Shown in pieces: positions 27,301 to 37,514 of a DNA stretch of 50,751 nt; the first letter of the stretch is position 1; every line of letters starts with the position of its first letter. Source of the DNA: Nemertoderma westbladi (Eukaryota; Xenacoelomorpha; Nemertodermatida; Nemertodermatidae); contig JAUCBJ010004791.1 of the NCBI GenBank assembly GCA_032718475.1, forward strand, positions 1-50,751, read 5' to 3'. Below the pieces are notes generated by a model, which worked only from the letters and a program-made list of their open reading frames with translations, did no database searches and had not been told where the DNA came from. A program made the translations under genes and the position numbers.

Positions 27301-30300
27301 TTAGTTGAATACAGTTGAACTGTTTGTATTAAATTAAGTTTAGTTGAATACAGTTGAACTGTTTGTATTAAATTAAGTTTAGTTGAATACAGTTGAACTG
27401 TTTGTATTAAATTAAGTTTAGTTGAATACAGTTGAACTGTTTGTATTAAATTAAGTTTAGTTGAATACAGTTGAACTGTTTCTATTAAATTAAGTTTAGT
27501 TGAATACAGTTGAACTGTTTGTATTAAATTAACTTTAGTTGAATACAGTTGAACTGTTTGTATTAAATTAAGTTTAGTTCAATACAGTTGAACTGTTTGT
27601 ATTAAATTAAGTTTAGTTGAATACAGTTGAACTGTTTCTATTAAATTAAGTTTAGTTGAATATAGTTGAACTGTTTGTATTAAATTAAGTTTAGTTGAAT
27701 ACAGTTGAACTGTTTGTATTAAATTAAGTTTAGTTGAATACAGTTGAACTGTTTGTATTAAATTAAGTTTAGTTGAATACAGTTGAACTGTTTGTATTAA
27801 ATTAAGTTTAGTTCAATACAGTTGAACTGTTTGTATTAAATTAAGTTTAGTTGAATACAGTTAAACTGTTTGTATTAAATTAAGTTTAGTTGAATACAGT
27901 TGAACTGTTTGTATTAAATTAAGTTTAGTTGAATACAGTTGAACTGTTTGTATTAAATTAAGTTTAGTTCAATACAGTTGAACTGTTTGTATTAAATTAA
28001 GTTTAGTTGAATACAGTTAAACTGTTTGTATTAAATTAAGTTTAGTTGAATACAGTTGAACTGTTTGTATTAAATTAAGTTTAGTTGAATACAGTTAAAC
28101 TGTTTCTATTAAATTAAGTTTAGTTCAATACAGTTGAACTGTTTGTATTAAATTAAGTTTAGTTGAATACAGTTAAACTGTTTGTATTAAATTAAGTTTA
28201 GTTGAATACAGTTGAACTGTTTGTATTAAATTAAGTTTAGTTCAATACAGTTGAACTGTTTCTATTAAATTAAGTTTAGTTGAATACAGTTGAACTGTTT
28301 GTATTAAATTAAGTTTAGTTCAATACAGTTGAACTGTTTGTATTAAATTAAGTTTAGTTGAATACAGTTGAACTGTTTGTATTAAATTAAGTTTAGTTGA
28401 ATACAGTTGAACTGTTTGTATTAAATTAAGTTTAGTTCAATACAGTTGAACTGTTTGTATTAAATTAAGTTTAGTTCAATACAGTTGAACTGTTTGTATT
28501 AAATTAAGTTTAGTTGAATACAGTTGAACTGTTTGTATTAAATTAAGTTTAGTTGAATACAGTTGAACTGTTTGTATTAAATTAAGTTTAGTTGAATACA
28601 GTTGAACTGTTTGTATTAAATTAAGTTTAGTTGAATACAGTTGAACTGTTTGTATTAAATTAAGTTTAGTTCAATACAGTTGAACTGTTTCTATTAAATT
28701 AAGTTTAGTTGAATACAGTTGAACTGTTTGTATTAAATTAACTTTAGTTGAATACAGTTGAACTGTTTGTATTAAATTAAGTTTAGTTGAATACAGTTGA
28801 ACTGTTTGTATTAAATTAAGTTTAGTTGAATACAGTTGAACTGTTTGTATTAAATTAAGTTTAGTTCAATACAGTTGAACTGTTTGTATTAAATTAAGTT
28901 TAGTTCAATACAGTTGAACTGTTTCTATTAAATTAAGTTTAGTTGAATACAGTTGAACTGTTTGTATTAAATTAAGTTTAGTTGAATACAGTTGAACTGT
29001 TTGTATTAAATTAAGTTTAGTTGAATACAGTTGAACTGTTTGTATTAAATTAAGTTTAGTTCAATACAGTTAAACTGTTTGTATTAAATTAAGTTTAGTT
29101 GAATACAGTTGAACTGTTTGTATTAAATTAAGTTTAGTTGAATACAGTTGAACTGTTTGTATTAAATTAAGTTTAGTTGAATACAGTTGAACTGTTTGTA
29201 TTAAATTAAGTTTAGTTGAATACAGTTGAACTGTTTGTATTAAATTAAGTTTAGTTGAATACAGTTGAACTGTTTGTATTAAATTAAGTTTAGTTGAATA
29301 CAGTTGAACTGTTTGTATTAAATTAAGTTTAGTTGAATACAGTTGAACTGTTTGTATTAAATTAAGTTTAGTTGAATACAGTTGAACTGTTTGTATTAAA
29401 TTAAGTTTAGTTGAATACAGTTGAACTGTTTGTATTAAATTAAGTTTAGTTGAATACAGTTCAACTGTTTGTATTAAATTAAGTTTAGTTGAATACAGTT
29501 CAACTGTTTGTATTAAATTAAGTTTAGTTGAATACAGTTAAACTGTTTCTATTAAATTAAGTTTAGTTGAATACAGTTGAACTGTTTGTATTAAATTAAG
29601 TTTAGTTCAATACAGTTGAACTGTTTGTATTAAATTAAGTTTAGTTGAATACAGTTGAACTGTTTGTATTAAATTAAGTTTAGTTGAATACAGTTGAACT
29701 GTTTGTATTAAATTAAGTTTAGTTGAATACAGTTGAACTGTTTGTATTAAATTAAGTTTAGTTGAATACAGTTGAACTGTTTGTATTAAATTAAGTTTAG
29801 TTGAATACAGTTTGAACTGTTTGTATTAAATTAAGTTTAGTTGAATACAGTTGAACTGTTTCTATTAAATTAAGTTTAGTTGAATACAGTTGAACTGTTT
29901 GTATTAAATTAAGTTTAGTTGAATACAGTTGAACTGTTTGTATTAAATTAAGTTTAGTTGAATACAGTTGAACTGTTTGTATTAAATTAAGTTTAGTTGA
30001 ATACAGTTGAACTGTTTGTATTAAATTAAATTTAGTTGAATACAGTTGAACTGTTTGTATTAAATTAAGTTTAGGTGAATACAGTTGAACTGTTTGTATT
30101 AAATTAAGTTTAGTTGAATACAGTTGAACTGTTTGTATTAAATTAAGTTTAGTTGAATACAGTTGAACTGTTTCTATTAAATTAAGTTTAGTTGAATACA
30201 GTTGAACTGTTTGTATTAAATTAAGTTTAGTTGAATACAGTTGAACTGTTTCTATTAAATTAAGTTTAGTTGAATACAGTTGAACTGTTTCTATTAAATT

Positions 30301-31275
30301 AAGTTTAGTTGAATACAGTTGAACTGTTTGTATTAAATTAAGTTTAGTTGAATACAGTTGAACTGTTTCTATTAAATTAAGTTTAGTTGAATACAGTTGA
30401 ACTGTTTGTATTAAATTAAGTTTAGTTGAATACAGTTGAACTGTTTCTATTAAATTAAGTTTAGTTGAATACAGTTGAACTGTTTGTATTAAATTAAGTT
30501 TAGTTGAATACAGTTGAACTGTTTGTATTAAATTAAGTTTAGTTCAATACAGTTGAACTGTTTGTATTAAATTAAGTTTAGTTGAATACAGTTGAACTGT
30601 TTGTATTAAATTAAGTTTAGTTGAATACAGTTGAACTGTTTGTATTAAATTAAGTTTAGTTGAATACAGTTGAACTGTTTCTATTAAATTAAGTTTAGTT
30701 GAATACAGTTGAACTGTTTCTATTAAATTAAGTTTAGTTGAATACAGTTGAACTGTTTGTATTAAATTAAGTTTAGTTGAATACAGTTGAACTGTTTCTA
30801 TTAAATTAAGTTTAGTTGAATACAGTTGAACTGTTTCTATTAAATTAAGTTTAGTTGAATACAGTTGAACTGTTTGTATTAAATTAAATTTAGTTGAATA
30901 CAGTTGAACTGTTTGTATTAAATTAAGTTTAGTTGAATACAGTTGAACTGTTTGTATTAAATTAAGTTTAGTTGAATACAGTTGAACTGTTTGTATTAAA
31001 TTAATTTTAGTTGAATACAGTTGAACTGTTTGTATTAAATTAAGTTTAGTTGAATACAGTTGAACTGTTTCTATTAAATTAAGTTTAGTTGAATACAGTT
31101 GAACTGTTTGTAATAAATTAAGTTTAGTTGAATACAGTTGAACTGTTTGTATTAAATTAAGTTTAGTTGAATACAGTTGAACTGTTTGTATTAAATTAAG
31201 TTTAGTTGAATACAGTTGAACTGTTTGTATTAAACTAAGTTTAGTTCAATACAGTTGAACTGTTTGTATTAAATT
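24397..31275. repeat. 39-bp satellite array, block III (about 176 monomers), right edge
   Basis: Continues the same monomer in the same orientation up to 31275, where TATTAAATT passes directly into unique sequence GCTAATTTATGG. Local higher-order structure is visible: CAATAC variants at 26136 and 26526 are 390 bp (10 monomers) apart within matching strings of C/G variants. Irregular monomers include a one-base insertion giving CAGTTTGAAC near 29811 and TTCAACTG variants near 29460 and 29500. Divergence does not rise steeply toward the edge, as might be expected of an old array boundary. Confidence 0.97.
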
Positions 31276-31481
31276 GCTAATTTATGGTGATTAATAATTT
31301 AACATGGTTCTCCTATTCATCTAATTAATTTACAAATATAATTATTTAATATTAAAATCTTTATGACAAATTAATGTTTCAGAATTTTTCACAGGTATTG
31401 TATATTTTATCATGTATTTTCTCATATATGCTATGAATATAATAATAATAGCGAGTAATTAATAATTCTATCTTTGGTGGT

Positions 31482-31487
31482 TTTATT
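31482..31487 (-). terminator. candidate polyadenylation signal for TRABD-like gene
   Basis: Plus-strand TTTATT reads AATAAA on the coding strand, about 112 nt downstream of the TRABD-like stop codon. The spacing suits a short 3' UTR. AATAAA is common by chance in AT-rich DNA, so this is only a candidate. Confidence 0.4.
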
Positions 31488-31524
31488 GATGTGACAAGTC
31501 GAATTAACTGCAATCGACTACCTG

Positions 31525-31538
31525 CCGCAAGGTGGCAT
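31525..31538 (+). promoter_or_regulatory. CTCF-like motif at satellite/gene boundary
   Basis: CCGCAAGGTGGCAT matches the bilaterian CTCF core CCGCGNGGNGGCAG at 12 of 14 positions. It lies about 250 bp from the satellite edge and about 60 bp from the 3' end of the TRABD-like coding region. Function as an insulator is inference; one motif match can arise by chance. Confidence 0.3.
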
Positions 31539-31598
31539 TGCAGCTAAATCGAAAACGGGCCTTTACATTAAATTTTCCCAAAATTAATGTAATGCCAT

Positions 31599-32507
31599 TC
31601 ATTTATTTCCACCTGACTGTATGAAAGTGGTTTTATTCCACCAGTACCGCTGAATTCCATCTAGATGTCCCAAACCGACGACTCCAACCACCACTCCTGG
31701 AACCTTACAGACACCGTCAGTAGACACTGGTAGTGTCTGCAGTCGAACTATGTCGTTAAGTTTATTCGCCATGAATCTGTCTCTGTCGTCAACCAAAGCG
31801 TTGTATAGATTGGGCACAGACGATCGCATTGACACCATAGTAGGGTGGGCGATATCATATAGTTCCCCGGGGTCTGCAGTTTTAATATCCTCGAAAGATG
31901 TAATCGTCTTTGTCCCTTCCTTATTCATGAGGCGACTCCCAGAGAATAGCGACAGTAATTTCTCCCCGGTCCGCCCAAAGTCCTGAGGAAAGGCGTTCAC
32001 TAAATTGTTCATAGTTACGCTCTGCAACTGATCCCCTAATACGATTTGACAACCGGCGATCGTTTTAGAAACTCGATTTGCCGCTATGAACTCTCCCCCG
32101 TAGTGACCGAGGCCCTTTAGAAACTCGCGAAGAAGTTTAACAACCGCCTCGAAAGCAAATTCACCGAACCCGCCGGTACGAGACAGATGTCTGCCGACGG
32201 CCGAATAAGGATCGAAAGGGTTTTCCTCGTTGTGTAAAATTCTCTCCCTTTCCGCGCAAAGTTCTAGCAATACAGCATCGGGTTGGGAGCATTCAATCAC
32301 CTTGGTAACAAGGTCAACACTAGGTTTGTTTATGTGGGCCGTTCCGACTAGAATGACGCGGCATCCATCCGGTTTCGGTAAGATTTTAACGCATTTATGG
32401 GCGGGAAGTGAATCGAGATCGCGCAGTTTTAATCGCTGAACGAGCGAATAACAACTGGAGTTCCATTGTTTTTCGTAAGAAAGTAAACGCAAGGAGATTC
32501 TAAACAT
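31599..32507 (-). CDS. TRABD: TraB domain-containing protein (TRABD-like), intact single exon
   Basis: A 302-residue protein of the TraB/PrgY/TIKI superfamily. I place the start at the ATG at 32507. The longer frame begins with a TTG at 32522, and an in-frame TGA at 32538-32540 blocks further extension. Family marks are the N-terminal VGTAHI motif (residues 54-59), a following LLELC strand with the conserved Glu (about 82), the DDRDRFMANKL segment (240-250), and the C-terminal VGLGHLDGI, which carries the GxxH motif (277-285). These Glu, Arg and His positions are the putative metalloprotease-like residues of the superfamily. Animal TRABD is poorly understood; relatives are linked to organelle membranes (plants) and Wnt cleavage (TIKI). 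I see no clear signal peptide or membrane segment. It is somewhat shorter than human TRABD (about 376 residues) and has no intron, so a functional retrocopy is possible. The frame is intact throughout. Confidence 0.9.
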   Translation of the reverse strand: MFRISLRLLSYEKQWNSSCYSLVQRLKLRDLDSLPAHKCVKILPKPDGCRVILVGTAHINKPSVDLVTKVIECSQPDAVLLELCAERERILHNEENPFDPYSAVGRHLSRTGGFGEFAFEAVVKLLREFLKGLGHYGGEFIAANRVSKTIAGCQIVLGDQLQSVTMNNLVNAFPQDFGRTGEKLLSLFSGSRLMNKEGTKTITSFEDIKTADPGELYDIAHPTMVSMRSSVPNLYNALVDDRDRFMANKLNDIVRLQTLPVSTDGVCKVPGVVVGVVGLGHLDGIQRYWWNKTTFIQSGGNK

Positions 32508-32750
32508 TATTAATGATTGCAATTTAAATAAATAAACTCAATATTAATAAATCTAAACGTTTTGCATTTGAAGGCAGTGTTCGCAGTAGAATTTGAAATT
32601 ATCTCTGATATCGATTATCTATGAGCTATTATATGAATTATCTGCATTATTATATAGCGGTGAGTAGTAGTACCCTACTACTGCGGTGGGACCGGAAAAA
32701 TCTTACATTTTGTGACTTATTTTGATGATTTTCCAGATAAGTTTCTGATT
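32508..32750. other. upstream region of TRABD-like gene
   Basis: AT-rich DNA that should contain the TRABD-like promoter on the minus strand. I see no convincing core promoter element. A short perfect hairpin, GTAGTAG / CTACTAC with a four-base loop, lies near 32666. Otherwise nothing is recognisable. Confidence 0.4.
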
Positions 32751-32980
32751 CTGGTACATTTAGAAATACGTTGCTCCTACAGCTGCTGTATTTTATCTGG
32801 TACATTTAGAAATACGTTGCTCCTACAGCTGCTGTATTTTATCTGGTACATTTAGAAATACGTTGCTCCTACAGCTGCTGTATTTTATCTGGTACATTTA
32901 GAAATACGTTGCTCCTACAGCTGCTGTATTTTATCTGGTACACTTAGAAATACGTTGCTCCTACAGCTGCTGTATTTTAT
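32751..32980. repeat. 46-bp tandem repeat, 5 copies
   Basis: Units start at 32751, 32797, 32843, 32889 and 32935 with CTGGTACATTTAGAAATACG. Each contains CCTACAGCTGCTGTATTTTAT. The copies are identical by eye except for CAC in place of CAT in the last unit, so the expansion is recent. Each unit has a CAGCTG palindrome and AATAC/GTATT half-sites. Confidence 0.97.
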
Positions 32981-33123
32981 CCCAACTTTTAAGCAACATC
33001 AACTGTATGTCTAAATGTCTATGTGCAAATTACTTCGTGAAAGTTTCAGGTAAAACAATCCGTTGAGAAATTGATAAAAATTATATGTGCAGCACCATAA
33101 ACTGTAAGTCTATGTGCAAAAAC

Positions 33124-33568
33124 AATTGAAGGGCTGAGAATAAAAAGGTCTTATATGACATTTTCTTAGAATCAGAGTTATACTCATACAGCTGTATACA
33201 CTCTGTATACAGAGGTCCTATGAGACCAACTTAACTTACCAATAAGGTTCTGAGATCATATGAACAATACTGCATGATATCCTGGAGTAAAATAGTCCTA
33301 TGTACAGTAAAAATCGCATAGACATAAACAAAAAATGTCTTATGTACAATAAATGCTGCCTAATATAATATATGCAAAACAATTGTGAAGTTTTTGAAAA
33401 TATTTTTTTTTTAAGTAAAGATTTTGAAGTACATTTATGTACTTGCATGCAAAAAATATAGAATGCCAACATCAACTGTAATGTGTAGGTAAAAAAAATG
33501 TAAAAGTGTGATTATCTCAGAATGACACTTTTATCACATAGGACTTTTTTATGCTCAGCCCTTCAATT
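33124..33568. mobile_element. small inverted-repeat element (MITE-like), about 445 bp
   Basis: The left end reads AATTGAAGGGCTGAGAATAA. The right end on the opposite strand reads AATTGAAGGGCTGAGCATAA. The similarity continues about 20 bp further with a few mismatches (GTCTTATATGA against GTCCTATGTGA). The interior is AT-rich without coding potential. The right terminus abuts the 21-bp array that follows. No transposase, and no confident target-site duplication. Confidence 0.6.
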
Positions 33569-34300
33569 ATTCATCCCCCAAAAACTATAATTAATTCCCC
33601 AAAAACAATTATTCTTCGCCCAAAAACGATTATTCATCCCCCAAAAACAATTATTCATCCCCCAAAAACAATTATTCTTCGCCCAAAAACGATTATTCAT
33701 CCCCCAAAAACAATTATTCATCCCCCAAAAACAATTATTCTTCCCCCAAAAATAATTATTCAATTTCCCTAAAAATAATTATTCTTCGCCCAAAAACAAT
33801 TATTCATCCCCCAAAAACAATTATTCTTCGCCCAAAAACGATTATTCATCCCCCAAAAACAATTATTCATCCCCCAAAAACAATTATTCTTCGCCCAAAA
33901 ACGATTATTCATCCCCCAAAAACAATTATTCATCCCCCAAAAACAATTATTCTTCGCCCAAAAACGATTATTCATCCCCCAAAAACAATTATTCATCCCC
34001 CAAAAACAATTATTCTTCGCCCAAAAACGATTATTCATCCCCCAAAAACAATTATTCATCCCCCAAAAACAATTATTCTTCCCCCAAAAATAATTATTCA
34101 ATTTCCCTAAAAATAATTATTCTTCGCCCAAAAACGATTATTCTTCGCCCAAAAACAATTATTCATCCCCCAAAAACAATTATTCTTCGCCCAAAAACGA
34201 TTATTCATCCCCCAAAAACAATTATTCATCCCCCAAAAACAATTATTCTTCCCCCAAAAATAATTACTAAATTTCCCTAAAAATAATTACTTGTCAACCA
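33563..34300. repeat. 21-bp C-rich tandem array with 63-bp higher-order period
   Basis: The unit is CCCCCAAAAACAATTATTCAT. Every third unit usually carries CTTCGCCCAAAAACG (for example at 33614 and 33677), giving a 63-bp trimer. A rarer unit with CAATTTCCCTAAAAATAATT recurs near 33760, 34100 and 34270, so there is a second level of order. Because 21 is divisible by three, several frames stay open on both strands; these are not genes. The minus strand has runs of five G every 21 bp. Confidence 0.97.
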
Positions 34301-34543
34301 AAAACAATTCTTCTACGGTAGTAGCACCAAAATTTATGGAAAATTTAACTATACAAATTCATTCATTATTTATTTCCATAAATCAAACAAAATCTTTAAT
34401 CATATTATACCGACGATCCTCGGATGAGTACAATACAAAGACCAATTATAAAGACCTGCATAATCTTGTAACATGTGTTAACTTTCGTTTATTGTTTTGG
34501 TTTCCACAACACGCCTCTGCAACCTGCTCCTTTAAATGGCAAT
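34301..34543. other. unique segment between the 21-bp and 17-bp arrays
   Basis: About 240 bp of mostly unique DNA. It includes GATCCTCGGATGAGTACAA at 34415, the left inner arm of the inverted pair. A 98-codon plus-strand frame (34291-34587) runs across it and into the 17-bp array. It has no recognisable motif and I treat it as non-coding. Confidence 0.6.
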
Positions 34544-36712
34544 GGGACCTAACACTCCTTTGGGACCTAAAGCTCTTTGGGACCTAACGCTCTTTGGGAC
34601 TTCATGCTCTTTGGGGCCTAACGCTCTTTGGGACTTCATGCTCTTTGGGGCCTAACGCTCTTTGGAACCTAACGCTCTTTGCGACCTAACGCTCTTAGGG
34701 ACCTAATGCCCTTTGGGACCTAATGCTTCTTTGGGACCTAACGCTCTTAGGGACCTACCGCTCTTAGGGACCTAAGACTCCTTTGGGACCTAGCGCTCTT
34801 TGGGACCTATCGCTCTTTGGGACCTAACGCTCTTAGGGACCTAATGCTCTTTCGATCCTAACGCTCTTTGAGATCTAACGCTCTTAGGGACCTAATGCTC
34901 TTTGGGACCTAACGCTCTTTGGGACCTAACGCTCTTAGGGACCTACCGCTCTTTGGGACCTAACGCTCTTTGGGACCTAACGCTCTTTGGGACCTAATGC
35001 TCTTTCGATCCTAATGCTCTTTGAGATCTAACGCTCTTAGGGACCTAATGCTCTTTGGGACCTAACGCTCTTTGGGACCTAACGCTCTTTGGGACCTAAC
35101 GCTCTTTGGGGCCTAACGCTCTTTGGGACCTAACGCTCTTTGGGACCTAATGCTCTTTTGGATCTAACACTCTTTGGGACCTAACGCTCTTTGGGACCTA
35201 ATGCTCTTTTGGATCTAACACTCTTTGGGACCTAATGCTCTTTGGGACCTAACGCTCTTTGGGACCTAACGCTCATTGGGACCTAATACTCTTTGGGACC
35301 TTTTGGGACCTAATGCTCTTTGGGGCCTAACGCTCTTTGGGACCTAGCGCTCTTTGGGACCTAACGCTTGTTGGGACCTAACACTCTTTGGGACCTAAAA
35401 CGCTCTTTCTGACCTAACACTCCTTTGGGACCTAACGCTCTTTGGGGCCTAACGCTCTTTGGTATCTAACTCTCTTTGGGACCTAACGCTCTTAGGGGCC
35501 TAACGCTCTTTGGGACCTAACGCTCTTAGGGACCTAACGCTCTTTGGGACCTAACGCTCTTAGGGACCTAACGCTCTTTGGGATCTAACGCTCTTTGGGA
35601 CCTAATGCTCTTTGGGTCCTAATGCTCTTTGGGACCTAATGCTCTTTGGGTCCTAACGCTCTTAGGGATCTAACACTCTTAGGGATCTAACGCTCTTAGG
35701 GACCTAATGCTCTTTGGGGCCTAACGCTCTTTGGGACCTAACACTACTTTGGGACCTAATGCTCTTTGGGACCTAACGCTCTTTGGGACCTAACACGCTT
35801 TGGGACCTAACGCTCTTAGGGACCTAACGCTCTTTTGGATCTAACACTCTTTGGGACCTAACGCTCTTTGGGACCTAATGCTCTTTTGGATCTAACACTC
35901 TTTGGGACCTAGTGCTCTTTGGGACCTAACGCTCTTTGGGACCTAACGCTCTTTGGGACCTAATACTCTTTGGGACCTTTTGGGACCTAATGCTCTTTGG
36001 GGCCTAACGCTCTTTGGGACCTAGCGCTCTTTGGGACCTAACGCTTGTTGGGACCTAACACTCTTTGGGACCTAAAACGCTCTTTCTGACCTAACACTCC
36101 TTTGGGACCTAACGCTCTTTGGGGCCTAACGCTCTTTGAGACCTAACGCTCTTTGGGACCTAACGCTCTTTGGAACATAACGCTCTTTGGGTCCTAATGC
36201 TCTTTGGGACCTAACACTCTTTGGGACTAAAACGCTCTTTCGGACCTAACACTCCTTTGGGACCTAACGCTCTTTGGTATCTAACGCTCTTTAGGACCTA
36301 ACGCTCTTAGGGGCCTAACGCTCTTTGGGACCTAACGCTCTTAGGGACCTAACGCTCTTTGGGACCTAACGCTCTTAGGGACCTAACGCTCTTTGGGATC
36401 TAACGCTCTTTGGGACCTAATGCTCTTTGGGTCCTAATGCTCTTTGGGACCTAATGCTCTTTGGGTCCTAACGCTCTTAGGGATCTAACACTCTTAGGGA
36501 TCTAACGCTCTTAGGGACCTAATGCTCTTTGGGGCCTAACGCTCTTTGGGACCTAACACTCCTTTGGGACCTAATGCTCTTTGGGACCTAACGCTCTTTG
36601 GGACCTAACACTCTTTGGGACCTAACGCTCTTAGGGACCTAACGCTCTTTGGGACCTAACGCTCTTTGGGACCAAATGCTCTTTGGGACCTAACGTTCTT
36701 TGGGTCATAACG
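34544..36712. repeat. 17-bp minisatellite, about 128 copies
   Basis: The unit is GGGACCTAACGCTCTTT, with common variants CTTAGGGACC, GATCTAAC, CTAATGC and TCCTTTGGG. Longer internal duplications are visible. The irregular segment around GGGACCTTTTGGGACC at 35301 recurs 677 bp later at 35978, and CTTAGGGGCC at 35491 recurs 815 bp later at 36306, each with long matching flanks. The array therefore grew partly by duplication of multi-unit blocks. Confidence 0.97.
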
Positions 36713-36834
36713 CGACTTTACCTCTTTGTTTTGTAAGAATGGGCAGTAAAGTCTTGGGTCTTTGTTTTGTACTCACCCGACGATCCTTGTAACAATAGTC
36801 AGCAACTGAGAGTCTGTAACTAAGAGTCTGTTTA

Positions 36835-37185
36835 TTTTGGTAGAACATTTGATTATTTTGGTAGAACATTTGATTATTTTGGTAGAATATTTGATTATTT
36901 TGGGGGAATAAGTATTTACTTTGAGGGAATATGTATTTATTCTGGGGAAAATGTATTTATTCTGGGGAAAATATGTATTTATTTTGGGGGGAATATGTAT
37001 TTATTTTGGGGGATTATGTATTTATTTTGGGGGATTATGTATTTATTTTGGGGGGAAATATATTTATTTTGGGAAAATTTGTATTTATTGTGGGAAAATT
37101 TGTATTTATTTTGGGGTTTTGTCATTTATTTTGGTGTTTGATAATTGTTTTTGGTGTTGAATAATTGTTTTTGGGGTTTGAATAA
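36835..37185. repeat. G-rich degenerate ~21-bp array, inverted relative to 33563-34300
   Basis: Units are of the type ATTTATTTTGGGGGGAATATGT. Simpler TTGATTATTTTGGTAGAAC units lie at the inner (left) end, and GAATAATTGTTTTTGGGG units at the outer (right) end. Read on the minus strand, the outer units match the 21-bp array on the other side of the 17-bp minisatellite. Two overlapping plus-strand frames here are repeat artefacts. Confidence 0.85.
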
Positions 37186-37190
37186 TTTTA

Positions 37191-37514
37191 TTTAGGATCA
37201 TATTATTTAATAAAATTTGTGTAATATAAGTTTTTTTGGTGAAATTGGATTTTGGTTTGACTTTAATTGGTAGCCTTAATATATGAATAAATTGAGAGAA
37301 TGTTGTCATAGAAATCGATGAATATATTTAGAAATACAAATACAAGCCTAATAATTAAAAGATCTGGGTAGCGAAAAATTGTCCACTATAGGAAAAGCTG
37401 ATAGATGAAAGTGAATAACTTACGAGATTATCACAGAAGAATAATCACAAATCGTGTAGTAAAAAGAATGTAATAGTTACTAAATACAAACATCGATCGA
37501 AAGTATAAGTTATT
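37191..37514. other. AT-rich unique DNA
   Basis: About 320 bp of AT-rich sequence between two tandem arrays. I see no gene, inverted repeat or regulatory motif that I can support. Confidence 0.5.

Larger units (their letters stand above)
31276..31598. other. AT-rich unique DNA between satellite and TRABD-like gene
   Basis: About 320 bp with no open frame of note. It would hold the 3' untranslated region of the minus-strand TRABD-like gene, and contains a candidate polyadenylation signal and a CTCF-like motif, both listed separately. Otherwise I see only AT-rich sequence. Confidence 0.7.
33563..37190. mobile_element. candidate foldback-type element with tandem-repeat inverted arms
   Basis: Left outer arm: a C-rich 21-bp array (33563-34300). 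Right outer arm: a G-rich degenerate ~21-22-bp array (36835-37185) whose reverse complement reads CCCCAAAAACAATTATTCAA at its outermost unit, like the left array. Inner arms: 34415-34443 and 36757-36785 are inverted copies matching at 26 of 29 bases. The centre is a 2.2-kb 17-bp minisatellite. Outer arms of tandem subrepeats plus a non-repetitive inner arm is the architecture of Foldback elements and of the sea-urchin TU family. No transposase is present. The boundaries are approximate and the unity of the element is inferred. Confidence 0.5.

Noticed and set aside
1-31275. CRISPR array
   Set aside because: There are no unique spacers between repeats; it is a continuous 39-bp tandem satellite in animal DNA.
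32508-32522. Upstream TTG start extending the TRABD-like protein by five residues
   Set aside because: Animal genes rarely start at TTG, and a good ATG lies five codons downstream; the conserved region begins much later.
33551-34101. Open frames with PKTIIHP-type or NNCFWGM-type heptad repeats on both strands
   Set aside because: They follow from the 21-bp period. Simultaneous opening on both strands argues against coding.
34291-34587. 98-codon plus-strand frame between the 21-bp and 17-bp arrays
   Set aside because: Its last part is 17-bp repeat, the rest is AT-rich and without motifs, and it overlaps an inverted-repeat arm.
34544-36712. Telomere-like TTAGG on the minus strand of the 17-bp array
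   Set aside because: TTAGG occurs once per 17-bp unit within CGTTAGGTCCCAAAGAG, not as a pure 5- or 6-bp tandem, so it is not telomeric repeat.
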